Positions 19,524-30,304 of a DNA stretch of 64,000 bases are shown here, piece by piece. Positions within the stretch are counted from its first letter, which is position 1, and every line of letters begins with the position of its first letter. The position numbers and the translations under genes were made by a program. The DNA lies in assembly GCA_013816585.1 (NCBI GenBank), contig JACDEE010000002.1, forward strand, positions 124,001 to 188,000, in the 5' to 3' direction. Below the pieces are notes generated by a model. The model ran no database searches. It was not told the DNA's origin and saw only the letters and a list, made by a program, of their open reading frames with translations. Source of the stretch: Sphingosinicella sp. (GTDB taxonomy: Bacteria > Pseudomonadota > Alphaproteobacteria > Sphingomonadales > Sphingomonadaceae).

Positions 19524-21344
19524 ATGGAGGAAGAAGGTCGCCCGCGCACCAGGATCGCCCTGCTCGACGATGCCGCGGAGCGGTATCGCCAGATCCTGAA
19601 CGCCGCCAAGGACGGCATCATCGCCATGGATCCCGAAGGGTGCATTGACGGGGTGAACCCCGAAATCGAACAAATGTTCGGCTATTCGGAGGATAACCTG
19701 ATCGGCCAGGGGATTGGCGTGCTGTATGCCAGGAGGCCGGCGCCAAACGAAGTGGATGCGTTCCTGCAATTGGTGAGAAGCCAACCCGAAAGCACGAACC
19801 GAGAATTCGTGGGCAGGAGAAATGACGGCACAACCTTGCTGTGCGACGTCGCGGTCACGCCCATGCAGTTGTCGACCGGAGTCCATTATGTCGCCATCGT
19901 CCGCGACATTACCGAGCGGAGGCGGATAGAGGAAGTAAAGGACCAGTTCGTAGCGACGGTCAGCCACGAATTGCGGACCCCCCTCACTTCCATCGCCGGA
20001 TCGCTTGGCCTTCTGGTGGGCGGCGCTGGCGGAGAGCTGCCCGCGACAGCGATACGCCTGATCAAGATAGCGCACAGCAATAGCGAGCGTCTGGTGCGAT
20101 TGATCAACGACATATTGGATGTGGAAAAGATTGAATCCGGAAAGATGGTGTTCGAGCGACATCCAATCCTGCTGCAAACGCTGGTTACGCAGGGTATCGA
20201 CGCCACCTCGGGCTATGCGTCCCAGTATGACGTCAAGCTTGAACATCTGCCCGGAGCCGGGGACGCCTTGGTGATGGCCGATATGGATCGGCTTATGCAG
20301 GTGATGTCCAACCTCATTTCCAACGCGATAAAATTCTCCCCGAAGGGAGAGACAGTTTCGATCGGCGTCGAAAAAATCGAGAGCCGCTATCGAGTGACTG
20401 TCAGCAACAAGGGCCAGGGAATTCCCGAGGAGTTTCGAGGTCGCATTTTTTCGAGGTTTGCGCAGGCCGATGCTTCCTCCACGCGCCAGCAGGGTGGGAC
20501 CGGGCTGGGCCTTAACATCGTCCGGGAAATCATCACCAGGCTTGACGGAATTGTCGGCTTCGACAGCGTCCCAGGCGAAGGCGCGAGTTTCTACTTCGAG
20601 CTCCCGGCGGCGCCTGGCGCGGAAGTATCGAAAAAAACCCAGGTGCTCATCTGCACCCCCAATGCCGAGGCGCCCAATGCGAAATTGCCGGCGGAACTCG
20701 AAGGCCGCGTCAGGTTTGCGGGCACTCCGGACGAATTACGAAATCTGGTAGATTCGGACAAATTCTCTGCAATCGTGCTGGATCTGCAGCTTACCGACAA
20801 AGACAGGCTGGATATCATCAGGCAGATTCGCCAGGATCCGGCCAGCGTGGGTACGCCGATCATCCTGATGTCGGATTCCACGCAGGGGAAAGAAAACGCC
20901 CTGCCAGTCCAGTCCATCCTGGAATGGCTTCACGAGCCTGTGGAGGGCGCCGACCGGTCTACTGGCAGAAGCGACCGAGACTCGGGCGTGCCGCGCATCC
21001 TCCATGTCGAGGACGACAGGGATATATTAAGCATCATCGCCGATGCCTTTGGCAAGGATGTCGAAATCGTGGCCGCGGTAAATCTGACCGAGGCCCGGGC
21101 AGCTCTCAGCGAACAGACATTCGATGTCGTCATCCTGGATTTGATGCTGGAAACCGAGTCGGGGCTGGATCTATTGCCTGAGCTTCGGCGCGCCCAAACC
21201 CCGCCCGTGCCTGTGGTCATTTTCAGCGGCAATGATGTGGGTCCCGAAGCTGCGAGCGCCGTAGACGCGGTGCTGACCAAATCACGAGTCAGCCTGGCCC
21301 AGGTAGTGCGAACCGTGCATTCTCTTATCAAGGACAGCGGTTAG
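19524..21344 (+). CDS. PAS-HisKA-HATPase hybrid histidine kinase with degenerate plus canonical receiver domains
   Basis: PAS region; FVATVSHELRTPLTSIAGSLGLL; GTGLGLNIVREII; C-terminal ILHVEDDRDILSIIADAF...DVVILDLML. Confidence 0.92.
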   Translation: MEEEGRPRTRIALLDDAAERYRQILNAAKDGIIAMDPEGCIDGVNPEIEQMFGYSEDNLIGQGIGVLYARRPAPNEVDAFLQLVRSQPESTNREFVGRRNDGTTLLCDVAVTPMQLSTGVHYVAIVRDITERRRIEEVKDQFVATVSHELRTPLTSIAGSLGLLVGGAGGELPATAIRLIKIAHSNSERLVRLINDILDVEKIESGKMVFERHPILLQTLVTQGIDATSGYASQYDVKLEHLPGAGDALVMADMDRLMQVMSNLISNAIKFSPKGETVSIGVEKIESRYRVTVSNKGQGIPEEFRGRIFSRFAQADASSTRQQGGTGLGLNIVREIITRLDGIVGFDSVPGEGASFYFELPAAPGAEVSKKTQVLICTPNAEAPNAKLPAELEGRVRFAGTPDELRNLVDSDKFSAIVLDLQLTDKDRLDIIRQIRQDPASVGTPIILMSDSTQGKENALPVQSILEWLHEPVEGADRSTGRSDRDSGVPRILHVEDDRDILSIIADAFGKDVEIVAAVNLTEARAALSEQTFDVVILDLMLETESGLDLLPELRRAQTPPVPVVIFSGNDVGPEAASAVDAVLTKSRVSLAQVVRTVHSLIKDSG

Positions 21345-21420
21345 CTTTCATTTTACGTAAGGGCTCGCGAGCAGCTAGGCACGCCCGACACCGATGGAGC
21401 CAGAGAGGACCAATTGCGAC

Positions 21421-21801
21421 GTGGCTCGAATAATATTCGCCGATGATGACGAGCTCTTGCGCGATGTGGTTCTCGCAACCCTCAGCGCCGCAGGCTACGT
21501 CGTTGGCGTGGTGCCTGATGGAGAGACGGCGGTGAGGGCGGTGATCCTCAAACGGCCGGATCTCGTCATCCTTGATGTGATGATGCCGGGAATTGGCGGC
21601 GTCGAGGCCGTGCGGCAGATCCGGGGGTCGGAAGTCGGCTACGAAATACCGATATTGATGCTGTCGGCGCGGGGGCACGAAGGGGATGTGCAAATCGCGC
21701 TGAGGGCCGGGGCCGACGATTATCTCAAAAAACCGTTCGATCCGGACCAGTTAATCGCCCGCGCCGAAGTACTCCTGGCGGAGCGCAAGCGAAGCTTTTG
21801 A
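21421..21801 (+). CDS. Single-domain response regulator (CheY-like)
   Basis: VARIIFADDDELLRDVV...PDLVILDVMMPGIGG...LMLSARG...DYLKKPF; GTG start at 21421. Confidence 0.9.
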   Translation: MARIIFADDDELLRDVVLATLSAAGYVVGVVPDGETAVRAVILKRPDLVILDVMMPGIGGVEAVRQIRGSEVGYEIPILMLSARGHEGDVQIALRAGADDYLKKPFDPDQLIARAEVLLAERKRSF

Positions 21802-21825
21802 GCCTCCGGTCAGGCTATGCGCCTC

Positions 21826-22782
21826 TCAGATAAGCTTGATTTCGCGCAGCCGCTGCAGCAGATAATCATGGGATCCGATCGGCTCCGGATAAAGGTTTTG
21901 TCGTTCTTCGCTGATGCAATTGGGCAGCGTCTCGATCACATATTCGGGCTGAAAATGCAGAAAGAACGGCGTCGAGAAGCGCGGCATGGACCGCCGCTCG
22001 GGCGCAGGATTGACCACACGGTGCGTGGTCGATGGGAGCACGTTGTTGGTCAGGCGCTGGAGCATGTCGCCAACATTGACGACCAGCGATCCAGGCGGTG
22101 GGTTGATCGGCAGCCAGCGGCCGTCGCGGTCCTTGACCTCCAGCCCCGCCTCTTCCGCGCCCAGCAGCATGGTGATCGTATTGATGTCTTCATGCGCGCC
22201 GGCGCGAACGCCGGGGGCATCGACCGGAACCGGCGGATAATGGAGCAGGCGAAGCACACTGTTGCCGTCCTTGACCGTGGGAACGAAGAAATCGTCCTCA
22301 AGCCGAAGATAGTGAGCCACCGCACGAAGCAACTTGCCGCCCATGGCGTCCAGGGCGTCATATAGGCCGAGCAGATCCTGCTTGAAGCCGGATATTTCGG
22401 CGGGCCAGATATTATCCTGCATATATTGGCGTAAGCGGCTCCCTTCCGGAAGCTCGCGGCCTACGTGCCAGAATTCCTTGAGGTCGGAGACCTTGGCATC
22501 CTTGGCCGTTTCGATGCCGAAAGGCGTATAGCCACGGGCACCGCCGCCGCCGGGAATATGGTAGGATCGCTTCACTTCATCCGGAAGCGCGAAAAACTCC
22601 TTGGTCTTCGCGGTGGCGCGGTCGATCACCTGCTGGTCGAGGCCATGATCGGCAACCACGGCAAAGCCGTATCGCTGAAACGAGGCTCCGAATGCTTGGG
22701 CGAAGTTCTCAAAATCGGTGTCGTACAATTTCATCGAAACGGGCTCGATGCCGGGAAGGGAATGTGCGCTGGCCATGAGCAA
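21826..22782 (-). CDS. Isopenicillin N synthase family 2OG-Fe(II) dioxygenase
   Basis: GARGYTPFGIETAKDAKVSDLKEFWHVGR; GAHEDINTITMLLGAEEAGLEVKDRDGRWLPI; STTHRVVNP. Confidence 0.9.
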   Translation of the reverse strand: MLMASAHSLPGIEPVSMKLYDTDFENFAQAFGASFQRYGFAVVADHGLDQQVIDRATAKTKEFFALPDEVKRSYHIPGGGGARGYTPFGIETAKDAKVSDLKEFWHVGRELPEGSRLRQYMQDNIWPAEISGFKQDLLGLYDALDAMGGKLLRAVAHYLRLEDDFFVPTVKDGNSVLRLLHYPPVPVDAPGVRAGAHEDINTITMLLGAEEAGLEVKDRDGRWLPINPPPGSLVVNVGDMLQRLTNNVLPSTTHRVVNPAPERRSMPRFSTPFFLHFQPEYVIETLPNCISEERQNLYPEPIGSHDYLLQRLREIKLI

Positions 22783-22885
22783 CTATAACCAAAACAGGGG
22801 CCGTGGCGCGACAGAAAATTGCGCCCCCCTTCCCACTTTCGCTTCCAGCGGCTAGGCGGCGAGGGTCATATTCGTGAGGAACCCG

Positions 22886-24076
22886 ATGGCCCAACCGACC
22901 ACCCTGCCCTTCGACTGGGCGGATGCCTTTGCCCTGGATACGCAGCTCACCGACGAGGAACGGCTCGTCCGCGATACCGCCAGGGGCTATGCGCAGGAAA
23001 AGCTGCAGCCGCGGGTCACCGACGCCTATCTCGAAGAGAATTTCGATCGTTCGATCATGACCGAGATGGGCGAATTGGGCCTGCTGGGCGCCACGATTCC
23101 GACCGAATATGGCGGTGCCGGACTCAATTATGTGAGCTATGGCCTGGTCGCGCGTGAAGTCGAGCGCGTGGATTCAGGCTATCGGTCGGCAATGTCGGTC
23201 CAATCCTCTTTGGTCATGTATCCAATCCATGCCTATGGCTCGGAGGAGCAGAGGAATAAATATCTTCCGAAACTCGCCACCGGGGAATGGATCGGATGCT
23301 TCGGCCTGACCGAACCGGATGCGGGATCGGATCCAGGCGGAATGCGCACCCGGGCGCAGAAGGTCGATGGTGGTTATCTTCTGTCCGGGTCCAAGATGTG
23401 GATCACCAACTCGCCGATCGCCGACGTCTTCGTGGTGTGGGCAAAATCGGACGAGCATGACGGGCAGATCAGGGGCTTCGTCCTGGAAAAAGGCATGAAA
23501 GGCCTTTCGGCTCCGGCGTTGAAACAGAAATTGTCCCTGAGGGCGTCGATCACCGGTGAAGTGGTGATGGACGAGGTCGAAGTTCCGGACGAAAATCTTC
23601 TTCCCAACGTCAGCGGCCTCAAGGGACCGTTCGGGTGCCTCAACCGCGCCCGCTACGGCATCGCCTGGGGTTCGATGGGCGCGGCCGAGGCCTGCTATCA
23701 CGCGGCGCGCCAATATACCCTCGAACGAAAGCAATTCGGCCGGCCGCTCGCCGCGACGCAGTTGGTGCAGATGAAGCTTGCCAATATGATTACCGAAATC
23801 ACGCTTGGGCTTCAGGCCGCGCTTCGGGTCGGCAGGCGCCTGGACGAAGGCGAACTCATTCCCGAGACGATCAGCCTCATCAAGCGCAATAATGTCGGCA
23901 AGGCGCTGGATATCGCGCGGGTCGCGCGGGATATGCATGGCGGGAACGGGATCAGCGCCGAATTCCAGGTGATGCGCCACGCCGCCAACCTTGAGACGGT
24001 CAACACCTATGAAGGCACGCACGACGTTCATGGCCTGATCCTGGGCCGGGCGATCACTGGAATTGCGGCCTTCTGA
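22886..24076 (+). CDS. Acyl-CoA dehydrogenase, glutaryl-CoA dehydrogenase-like
   Basis: [100 protein letters not shown]; glutaryl specificity inferred. Confidence 0.88.
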   Translation: MAQPTTLPFDWADAFALDTQLTDEERLVRDTARGYAQEKLQPRVTDAYLEENFDRSIMTEMGELGLLGATIPTEYGGAGLNYVSYGLVAREVERVDSGYRSAMSVQSSLVMYPIHAYGSEEQRNKYLPKLATGEWIGCFGLTEPDAGSDPGGMRTRAQKVDGGYLLSGSKMWITNSPIADVFVVWAKSDEHDGQIRGFVLEKGMKGLSAPALKQKLSLRASITGEVVMDEVEVPDENLLPNVSGLKGPFGCLNRARYGIAWGSMGAAEACYHAARQYTLERKQFGRPLAATQLVQMKLANMITEITLGLQAALRVGRRLDEGELIPETISLIKRNNVGKALDIARVARDMHGGNGISAEFQVMRHAANLETVNTYEGTHDVHGLILGRAITGIAAF

Positions 24077-24077
24077 C

Positions 24078-25226
24078 ATGGACAAGCCGCTCGCCGGGCT
24101 GAAGGTTCTGGAGCTCGCGCGGATTTTGGCGGGTCCCTGGGCCGGCCAATTGCTGGCGGACCTCGGCGCCCAGGTGATCAAGGTCGAACGTCCCGGCACC
24201 GGCGACGATACGCGCCAATGGGGGCCTCCATTCATCACCGGGCCCGGCGGCGAAGATCTGGGCGCGGCCTATTTTCACGCCTGCAACAGGGGCAAGCAAT
24301 CAATCGCGATTGATCTGGAGAGCGGGCAAGGACAGGATCAGGTGCGCTCGCTTGCGGCCGATGCAGACGTGGTGATCGAGAATTTCAAGGTGGGCGGCCT
24401 GCAGCGCTTCGGGCTCGACTTTCAATCGCTTGCCAAGACCAATCCGGGGCTCGTTTATTGTTCGATCACCGGCTTTGGCCAGGACGGGCCTTATGCCCCC
24501 CGCGCCGGATATGATTTCATCATCCAGGGAATGGGCGGTGCCATGTCGCTGACCGGAGAACCGCACGGCGAACCGCAGAAGAGCGGCGTTGCCTATGCCG
24601 ACCTGTTCACGGGCCTTTATTCGACCGTCGCGATCCTGGCGGCGCTTCGGGACCGGGACCGGACGGGCAAGGGAGCTCATATCGACATGGCCCTGCTCGA
24701 CACGCAGGTTGCCGTACTGGGTAATCAGGCGCTGAACTTCCTGGCTTCGGGCAGCGTGCCCCGACGGATGGGTAATGGCCACGCCAATCTCGTTCCCTAT
24801 CAGGCCTTCAAGGTTTCCGACGGGGAAGTGATCGTCGCCGTCGGCAACGACCGTCAGTTCGAGCGTCTGTGCACGATCCTGGGCCTTTCCGAACTGGCGG
24901 CGGATGAGCGATTCCAGACCAATCCGCAGCGAGTGCTCAATCGGCTTATCCTCATCCCGCTGCTTCAGGAGGTGATGAGCAAACGCGGGCGGTCCGAATT
25001 TTACGAGGCGCTCGAAAATGCCGGCATTCCGGCAGGGCCGATCAATCCGCTGGACGCGGTATTCGCAGATCCTCAGGTAACCGCCCGCGGAATGCAGCTG
25101 GACCTGGATGGAGTACCGGGACTCGCCTCCCCCATCGTGATCGATGGCAAGCGCCAGGTCTCCGATAGGGCGAGCCCCGCATTGGACGGCGACGGAGACG
25201 AGCTTCGCGGCCCATCTGCCGCCTGA
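24078..25226 (+). CDS. CaiB/BaiF family CoA-transferase
   Basis: LAGLKVLELARILAGPWAGQLLADLGAQVIKVERPGTGDDTRQWGPP. Confidence 0.95.
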   Translation: MDKPLAGLKVLELARILAGPWAGQLLADLGAQVIKVERPGTGDDTRQWGPPFITGPGGEDLGAAYFHACNRGKQSIAIDLESGQGQDQVRSLAADADVVIENFKVGGLQRFGLDFQSLAKTNPGLVYCSITGFGQDGPYAPRAGYDFIIQGMGGAMSLTGEPHGEPQKSGVAYADLFTGLYSTVAILAALRDRDRTGKGAHIDMALLDTQVAVLGNQALNFLASGSVPRRMGNGHANLVPYQAFKVSDGEVIVAVGNDRQFERLCTILGLSELAADERFQTNPQRVLNRLILIPLLQEVMSKRGRSEFYEALENAGIPAGPINPLDAVFADPQVTARGMQLDLDGVPGLASPIVIDGKRQVSDRASPALDGDGDELRGPSAA

Positions 25227-25553
25227 TCAATCGACCTTCAGCGTGGTGGCGTCCGCACGCTCGATAGTGAGGTTGACGGAACGGGGTCCGATTGGGCTCG
25301 TCCGGTGGACCGCGCCGGCGGGCACCGTCAGCATCTGCCCCGGGCCGAGCTCTACCTTGCGGTCTTTGAATTCGATCAGTAATCCCCCTTCCAGCACGTG
25401 GAAGACCTCGTCGGAATCGGGATGGCTGTGCCAGTAGAAAGGTTCGGTCATGACGCTGATCCGGACGACATGATCATTCACTTCGCCGACCACGAAGTTG
25501 GTATAGGAATCCTGGATCGAATTCGCGATTTGCGTCAGATCCGCTTTATCCAT
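25227..25553 (-). CDS. Cupin-domain protein
   Basis: MTEPFYWHSHPDSDEVFHVLEGGLLIEFKDRKVELGPGQMLTVPAGAVHRTSP; real start 25553 (or 25574), not the 25802 ORF start. Confidence 0.88.
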   Translation of the reverse strand: MDKADLTQIANSIQDSYTNFVVGEVNDHVVRISVMTEPFYWHSHPDSDEVFHVLEGGLLIEFKDRKVELGPGQMLTVPAGAVHRTSPIGPRSVNLTIERADATTLKVD

Positions 25554-25570
25554 CGATCCCTCCCTGCTGG

Positions 25571-26110
25571 TCATGGCGCTCTCGCGGTGTGGCGGAAGAT
25601 CAGGGTTGGGCGATTCTTGTAAACGGTTTCGACAGCCTGGACGAACCCCGCCTTCTGCGCGACGCGGATCGAGGGCGTATTTTCGGGATTGATGATGCAG
25701 GCATATTCGGGCGCTTCGAGATGCGCCCTCCCCCATTCCATTGCCCTGGTCACGGCTTCGCTCGCAAAGCCTTTTCCATGACACCAGGGATCGAGCACCC
25801 ACCCCATTTCGGGAACACCCTCGATGGAAGGCGTAAGATCGCGATGAAAATCGCCGAAGCCCACGTCTCCCACGAACCGGCCGGTCGATTTATCCTCGAC
25901 CGACCAGAAGCCGTATCCAAGCATCGCCCATAAGCCCCGGTAGCGCAGGATGCGAGACCAGACATCTTCACGCGTAAAGGATACGCCGCCGATATGCTCG
26001 ACAACCTGGGGATTGCTCCACATGGCCGTGGAGGCTTCGAGATCGTGGGCGGCAGGCGCGCGCAGGCGCAACCGCTCCGTTTCCAGGATCGGAATGCCGA
26101 TCGAGGTCAC
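25571..26110 (-). CDS. GNAT family N-acetyltransferase
   Basis: ILETERLRLRAPAAHDLEA...GFGDFHRDLTP...GWVLDPWCHGKGFASEAV. Confidence 0.92.
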   Translation of the reverse strand: MTSIGIPILETERLRLRAPAAHDLEASTAMWSNPQVVEHIGGVSFTREDVWSRILRYRGLWAMLGYGFWSVEDKSTGRFVGDVGFGDFHRDLTPSIEGVPEMGWVLDPWCHGKGFASEAVTRAMEWGRAHLEAPEYACIINPENTPSIRVAQKAGFVQAVETVYKNRPTLIFRHTARAP

Positions 26111-26116
26111 GAAGAC

Positions 26117-26347
26117 TTATTTCTTGCCGAGGGTCAGCCCGCCGAAACGCTTGTTAAAGCGCGCAACCTGGCCGCCCGTGTCGAGCATCTTGCCGTGGCC
26201 GCCGGTCCAAGCCGGATGCGAGGTCGGATCGATGTCGAGGGCCAGAGTGTCGCCTTCCTTGCCCCAGGTCGAACGGGTCTGGAAGCTGGTGCCGTCGGTC
26301 ATCTGGACGGTGATCATATGATAATCGGGATGCGTATCGGTCTTCAT
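26117..26347 (-). CDS. rpmE: 50S ribosomal protein L31
   Basis: [50 protein letters not shown]; 76 aa. Confidence 0.96.
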   Translation of the reverse strand: MKTDTHPDYHMITVQMTDGTSFQTRSTWGKEGDTLALDIDPTSHPAWTGGHGKMLDTGGQVARFNKRFGGLTLGKK

Positions 26348-26463
26348 GTCTGATTTTCCTGGGTTTTGACTGGTTCCGACCAGCCTCTGCGAAAGCGAAT
26401 GGGCCATTAACCGCTGGGGCGGCGATTGACAAGTCATGCTGCACCGCACTAGCCAAATCTTAG

Positions 26464-26602
26464 CGAAGGTGCCGCCTGTTAAAGGGCGGTGAAAAGGGAA
26501 GCCGGTGAAGATCCGGCGCTGTGCCCGCAACTGTAAGCGGATAGCTCCTCCCCTCCAATTGGGGAACGAGCATCGACCCGCAAGCCAGGAGACCTGCCTT
26601 CG
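26464..26602 (+). promoter_or_regulatory. Cobalamin (B12) riboswitch
   Basis: CGAAGG...GGGAAGCCGGTGAAGATCCGGCGCTGTGCCCGCAACTGTAAGCGG...CAAGCCAGGAGACCTGCCTTCG: conserved core plus B12 box; terminal P1 CGAAGG/CCTTCG; upstream of btuB. Confidence 0.95.
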
Positions 26603-26710
26603 TTGTCGTCCGCATACGGCCGGGTCCAGCCTGCTATGCGTGGCATCGCCGGCAATTCGCGCCTGCGGTTCCTCCGAGACGGCAATCATGTCGTCAACGG
26701 AGGTATATAT

Positions 26711-28594
26711 ATGCATCAATTCATCATTCTGGCCGCGGCCGCCATAAACCAGCAGCAGGTCGAAGTCGCCGACGCGCCCGAAGATCAAATCGTGGTGACC
26801 GGGTCGCGGGAATCGGTGGCCATCGAGGCGGCGCCCGTTTCGGTTGCAGTGCTGGATCGCGAACAATTGGAAGCGCTGGCGCTGCCGCTGGCCGCGGACG
26901 TGCTGCGGCTTTTTCCCGGAGTCTCGGTGGCCTCGACCGGGCCCAAAGGGACCCAGACCCAGGTCAGGATCCGCGGCGCGGAGGCCAATCACAGCTTGTT
27001 GTTCGTGGACGGTATCCGGTTCAACGATCCCGCCGCCGGGAACGAGCCTCGCTTCGAATTGCTGACGACGGACTCGCTGTCGCGGATCGAAATGGTCCGC
27101 GGGCCGCAATCCGCGCTCTGGGGGTCCGAGGCCCTTGGCGGCGTGGTAGCAATCGAGACCGCCAATCCGCTCAGGGATGCGGGTTTCAGGGCTCTCGGCG
27201 AATATGGCTCCTTGGACAGCCTGCGCGCCTCCGCGCAGTTCGGAATGCGCTCGGGGGACCTTGGCATTTCTGGCTCCGGTGGATGGCTTCGAAGTGATGG
27301 CATAGACAGCTTCGGGGGCGGCGGTGACCGCGACGGGTTCCAAACCCGATCCGCCAATCTGAAGGTGATCTTCAGCCCGATCGCCGAGCAGGAAATCGGG
27401 CTTTCCGGGCATTGGATCGACGCAAGCAGCGGTTTTGATGGCTTCGACCCCGCCAGCTTCCGCCGGGCCGACACGCTCGATTCCACCGACAACAAAGTCA
27501 TGGCCTTGCGGGGTTGGGCTGCGAGCAAATGGAAAGGATGGTCGCTGCTGATCGACGGTGATTTCCTCGAGAGCGACAATCGGAACATGCTGGACGACGC
27601 ACCGCTAAATCGCACGGCGGGAAGCCGCTTCACGCTCGGAACCCAGCTCTCGAGGCAAATCGGCCGGCACAGATTTACGGGAGCCATCGAATATGAAGGC
27701 GAGGATTTCCGTGCCCGCGACCAATCCTTTTTCGGCCAGACGGATCAGGACCGATCGCGCGACCTCAATGCCTATGTAGGCGAATGGCATGCGGAATGGT
27801 CGCAGCGCGTCGCAACCGATGTCGCATTAAGGCATGACGATTTCAGTGAGTTCGCGGACGCGACGACGCTCAGAGCTTCGATACTGTTCCGGCCTGCAGC
27901 CCATTGGGCGCTACATGGCTCCTATGGCGAAGGGATCGCGCAGCCCACTTTTTATGACCTGTACGGATTCTTTCCCGGCTCCTTCGTTGGGAATCCTGAT
28001 CTGAAGCCAGAAAGATCAAAGGGTTGGGAGGCAGGTCTTCGCTGGGAAACAAGGAATGGAAGCCTCGGACTAACCGGCTTCAGCAACAGGCTTCAGGACG
28101 AAATCGTCGATATCTTCGACAATGTCACCTTTTTGGGGAGCACCGCGAATGCCGATGGCAGGAGCCGGCGGCGCGGCGCCGAGCTCGAAGGCCGATATTC
28201 ATTCTCACCCCGCGCCGAACTCCTCTTAAACTACACCTATCTGGAATCGGGCGAGCAGCAGGTGGCTGGAAAAGGCCGACTGCGCGAGGTCAGACGGCCC
28301 AGGCACAGCGCCAATGCGGCCCTGGTCGGATCGGCGGGCAAGCTCAGTTGGGGAGCAAGCCTTTCTTATGTCGGCAAGCGGCAGGACGTGGATTTCGATC
28401 TGTTCCCTGCCCCCAGGATCACACTCGACGATTATCTGCTAGGGTCCCTCAAGCTTGGCTATCAGGTCAGCAGAGGTTTGGAGGCCTATGCGCGGGTCGA
28501 GAATGGCTTCGATGCCGATTATCAGGATGTGATCGGCTACAACACGCCTGGAAGGACGGTCTATGCGGGTCTTCGCCTGCATCTTGGCCGCTAG
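26711..28594 (+). CDS. btuB: TonB-dependent vitamin B12 receptor BtuB
   Basis: [10 protein letters not shown] TonB-box region, plug ([23 protein letters not shown]) and beta-barrel; downstream of B12 riboswitch. Confidence 0.93.
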   Translation: MHQFIILAAAAINQQQVEVADAPEDQIVVTGSRESVAIEAAPVSVAVLDREQLEALALPLAADVLRLFPGVSVASTGPKGTQTQVRIRGAEANHSLLFVDGIRFNDPAAGNEPRFELLTTDSLSRIEMVRGPQSALWGSEALGGVVAIETANPLRDAGFRALGEYGSLDSLRASAQFGMRSGDLGISGSGGWLRSDGIDSFGGGGDRDGFQTRSANLKVIFSPIAEQEIGLSGHWIDASSGFDGFDPASFRRADTLDSTDNKVMALRGWAASKWKGWSLLIDGDFLESDNRNMLDDAPLNRTAGSRFTLGTQLSRQIGRHRFTGAIEYEGEDFRARDQSFFGQTDQDRSRDLNAYVGEWHAEWSQRVATDVALRHDDFSEFADATTLRASILFRPAAHWALHGSYGEGIAQPTFYDLYGFFPGSFVGNPDLKPERSKGWEAGLRWETRNGSLGLTGFSNRLQDEIVDIFDNVTFLGSTANADGRSRRRGAELEGRYSFSPRAELLLNYTYLESGEQQVAGKGRLREVRRPRHSANAALVGSAGKLSWGASLSYVGKRQDVDFDLFPAPRITLDDYLLGSLKLGYQVSRGLEAYARVENGFDADYQDVIGYNTPGRTVYAGLRLHLGR

Positions 28595-29348
28595 CCTGAT
28601 CGCCGGCGTGGCGGAGGCGGCCCCGAAAAGGGTCGCCTCCCTCAACCTGTGCACCGACGAATTGCTGCTGACACTCGGCGAGCCGGCACAAACCCTGTCC
28701 GTGACGCATCTGGCGCAGCAGGCCGCTGAAACGCCTTTATGGAAAACCGCGCGCCAATATCGTCGCAACGACGGCAGCCTGTTGTCCGTCATCGGGATGA
28801 AGCCCGATTTGATCCTCACGATGGGTGGCGGTGCGCGCGACAGGGTAAGGATAGCTGAACGGCTTGGTCTCCGGATCGTGGATGTCCCCTACCCCACTAG
28901 TCTCGCGGATATCGAAAAGGGCATCGGTGCCGTGGCGGCAGCCCTTGACCGGCCAGAAGCCGGGAGGCGTGTTCTGGCCGAAATTGCGCGGCTGAAGGCA
29001 GGCGCGCCCTCGAGGCAGGCCGACACGATCTGGATTGGCGGCGGAGGCCGAAGCGTCGCTGCCAAGGGACTGGCGGCCGACTGGATGCGGCTTGCGGGAC
29101 TCAGCCAACGTCGACTCCAGGGGGATCGCGTCTCGCTTGAGCGTTTGCTGGTGGCTCCTCCTTCGGTCCTGCTCCGAAGTAATTATCGGCAAGGGCAATA
29201 TTCGAACGAACAACGCTGGCTGTCGCATCCGCTGGCCAGCACGGCCGGCAAATCCAGGATCCTGGAGGCGGACGGGCGCCGCTGGACCTGCATGGGACCC
29301 TTGATGGTCTCCGAAATCCAGCGCCTGCGGCGGGAAGTCGGGCAGTGA
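28563..29348 (+). CDS. btuF: Cobalamin ABC transporter substrate-binding protein (BtuF-like)
   Basis: KRVASLNLCTDELLLTLGEP...IGMKPDLILTMGGG; within the btu locus. Confidence 0.85.
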   Translation: MRVFACILAASLIAGVAEAAPKRVASLNLCTDELLLTLGEPAQTLSVTHLAQQAAETPLWKTARQYRRNDGSLLSVIGMKPDLILTMGGGARDRVRIAERLGLRIVDVPYPTSLADIEKGIGAVAAALDRPEAGRRVLAEIARLKAGAPSRQADTIWIGGGGRSVAAKGLAADWMRLAGLSQRRLQGDRVSLERLLVAPPSVLLRSNYRQGQYSNEQRWLSHPLASTAGKSRILEADGRRWTCMGPLMVSEIQRLRREVGQ

Positions 29349-30304
29349 GCCGGGGCATCTTCATCCTCTTTCCGCTGGCGGCGGCTGCTTTTTTCGTTTC
29401 GCTGCTTTTACCCTCGCTTGGCGCGCTGATGGAGCGCGATACGGCCCTCTTCACCGCCATTTTCGTGGAGCTCCGTCTGCCTCGGGCGTTGCTGGCTTTG
29501 GCTTATGGCGCGATGCTGGGGGCTTCCGGGGCCGCGATCCAGGCGCTTTTCGCCAATCCTCTCGCCTCCCCCGATCTTACCGGTACGACCAGCGGTGCCG
29601 CGCTTGGAGCAGTAGTGACCGCCTATCTGTTCGGCTTCACCGCGCCTCTCGCACTTTCGGCCGGCTCGGTGATCGGGGCGCTGGGAGCACTTTCCCTTTT
29701 GCTCGCGCTGGCCGGGCCACGCGCCGAGACCGCGACTTTATTGCTGTCGGGGCTCGCAATCAGCGCCCTCGCAGGTGCGCTCACTACGTTGGCGCTGGCC
29801 CTCGCGCCTTCGCCGTTCGCCTTTTACGACGCTTATGACTGGTTGATGGGTTCGCTGATCGATCGAAGCCTCAGTCAGGCGGCGTTCGCTTGCGCGCCCG
29901 CATTGACCTGCATCCTTTTGCTGATGCGCCTTGCCCCGGCGCTGGACAGCCTTACACTAGGCGAGGAAGTGGCTGAGGCGATCGGCTATGATGTCGGCCG
30001 CACGCGCCTTTGGGTCGTCTGCCTCACCGCGCTGGGCGTCGGGGCTTGCGTCGCCATTTGCGGAGCGATCGGCTTTGTCGGGCTGATTGCGCCCATTTTT
30101 TCCCGGCGTCTGACACGGGGACATCCGGGCCGCGCGATCCTCCCTGCCGCCCTGATCGGAGGCATATTGTTGCTGACCGCCGACCTGGTGGTGCGGACCG
30201 CCCCGCTCGGGCGCACGCTTCCGATCGGTGTAGTGACGGCTCTGCTCGGCGCTCCATTCTTCCTTTGGCTGGTAGGCCATATGCGCTGGAAGCTCGGCCG
30301 ATGA
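29345..30304 (+). CDS. btuC: FecCD/BtuC-family ABC transporter permease
   Basis: LRLPRALLALAYGAMLGASGAAIQALFANPLASPDLTGTTSGAALGA; GFVGLIAPIFSRRLTRG. Confidence 0.92.
   Translation: MSRGIFILFPLAAAAFFVSLLLPSLGALMERDTALFTAIFVELRLPRALLALAYGAMLGASGAAIQALFANPLASPDLTGTTSGAALGAVVTAYLFGFTAPLALSAGSVIGALGALSLLLALAGPRAETATLLLSGLAISALAGALTTLALALAPSPFAFYDAYDWLMGSLIDRSLSQAAFACAPALTCILLLMRLAPALDSLTLGEEVAEAIGYDVGRTRLWVVCLTALGVGACVAICGAIGFVGLIAPIFSRRLTRGHPGRAILPAALIGGILLLTADLVVRTAPLGRTLPIGVVTALLGAPFFLWLVGHMRWKLGR

Noticed and set aside
19260-20246. 328-aa minus ORF
   Set aside because: Antisense to the PAS hybrid kinase and the tRNA trailer; no domain signal.
26603-26710. N-terminal extension of the btuB ORF from 26603
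   Set aside because: The extension immediately follows the riboswitch; ATG 26711 gives a sensible BtuB N-terminus.
26117-27412. 431-aa minus ORF
   Set aside because: Only the last 76 aa are real (RpmE); the rest is antisense to btuB and the riboswitch.
30010-30300. N-terminal extension of the btuD ORF
   Set aside because: Overlaps the BtuC coding sequence in another frame; ATG 30301 with a 4-bp overlap is the natural start.
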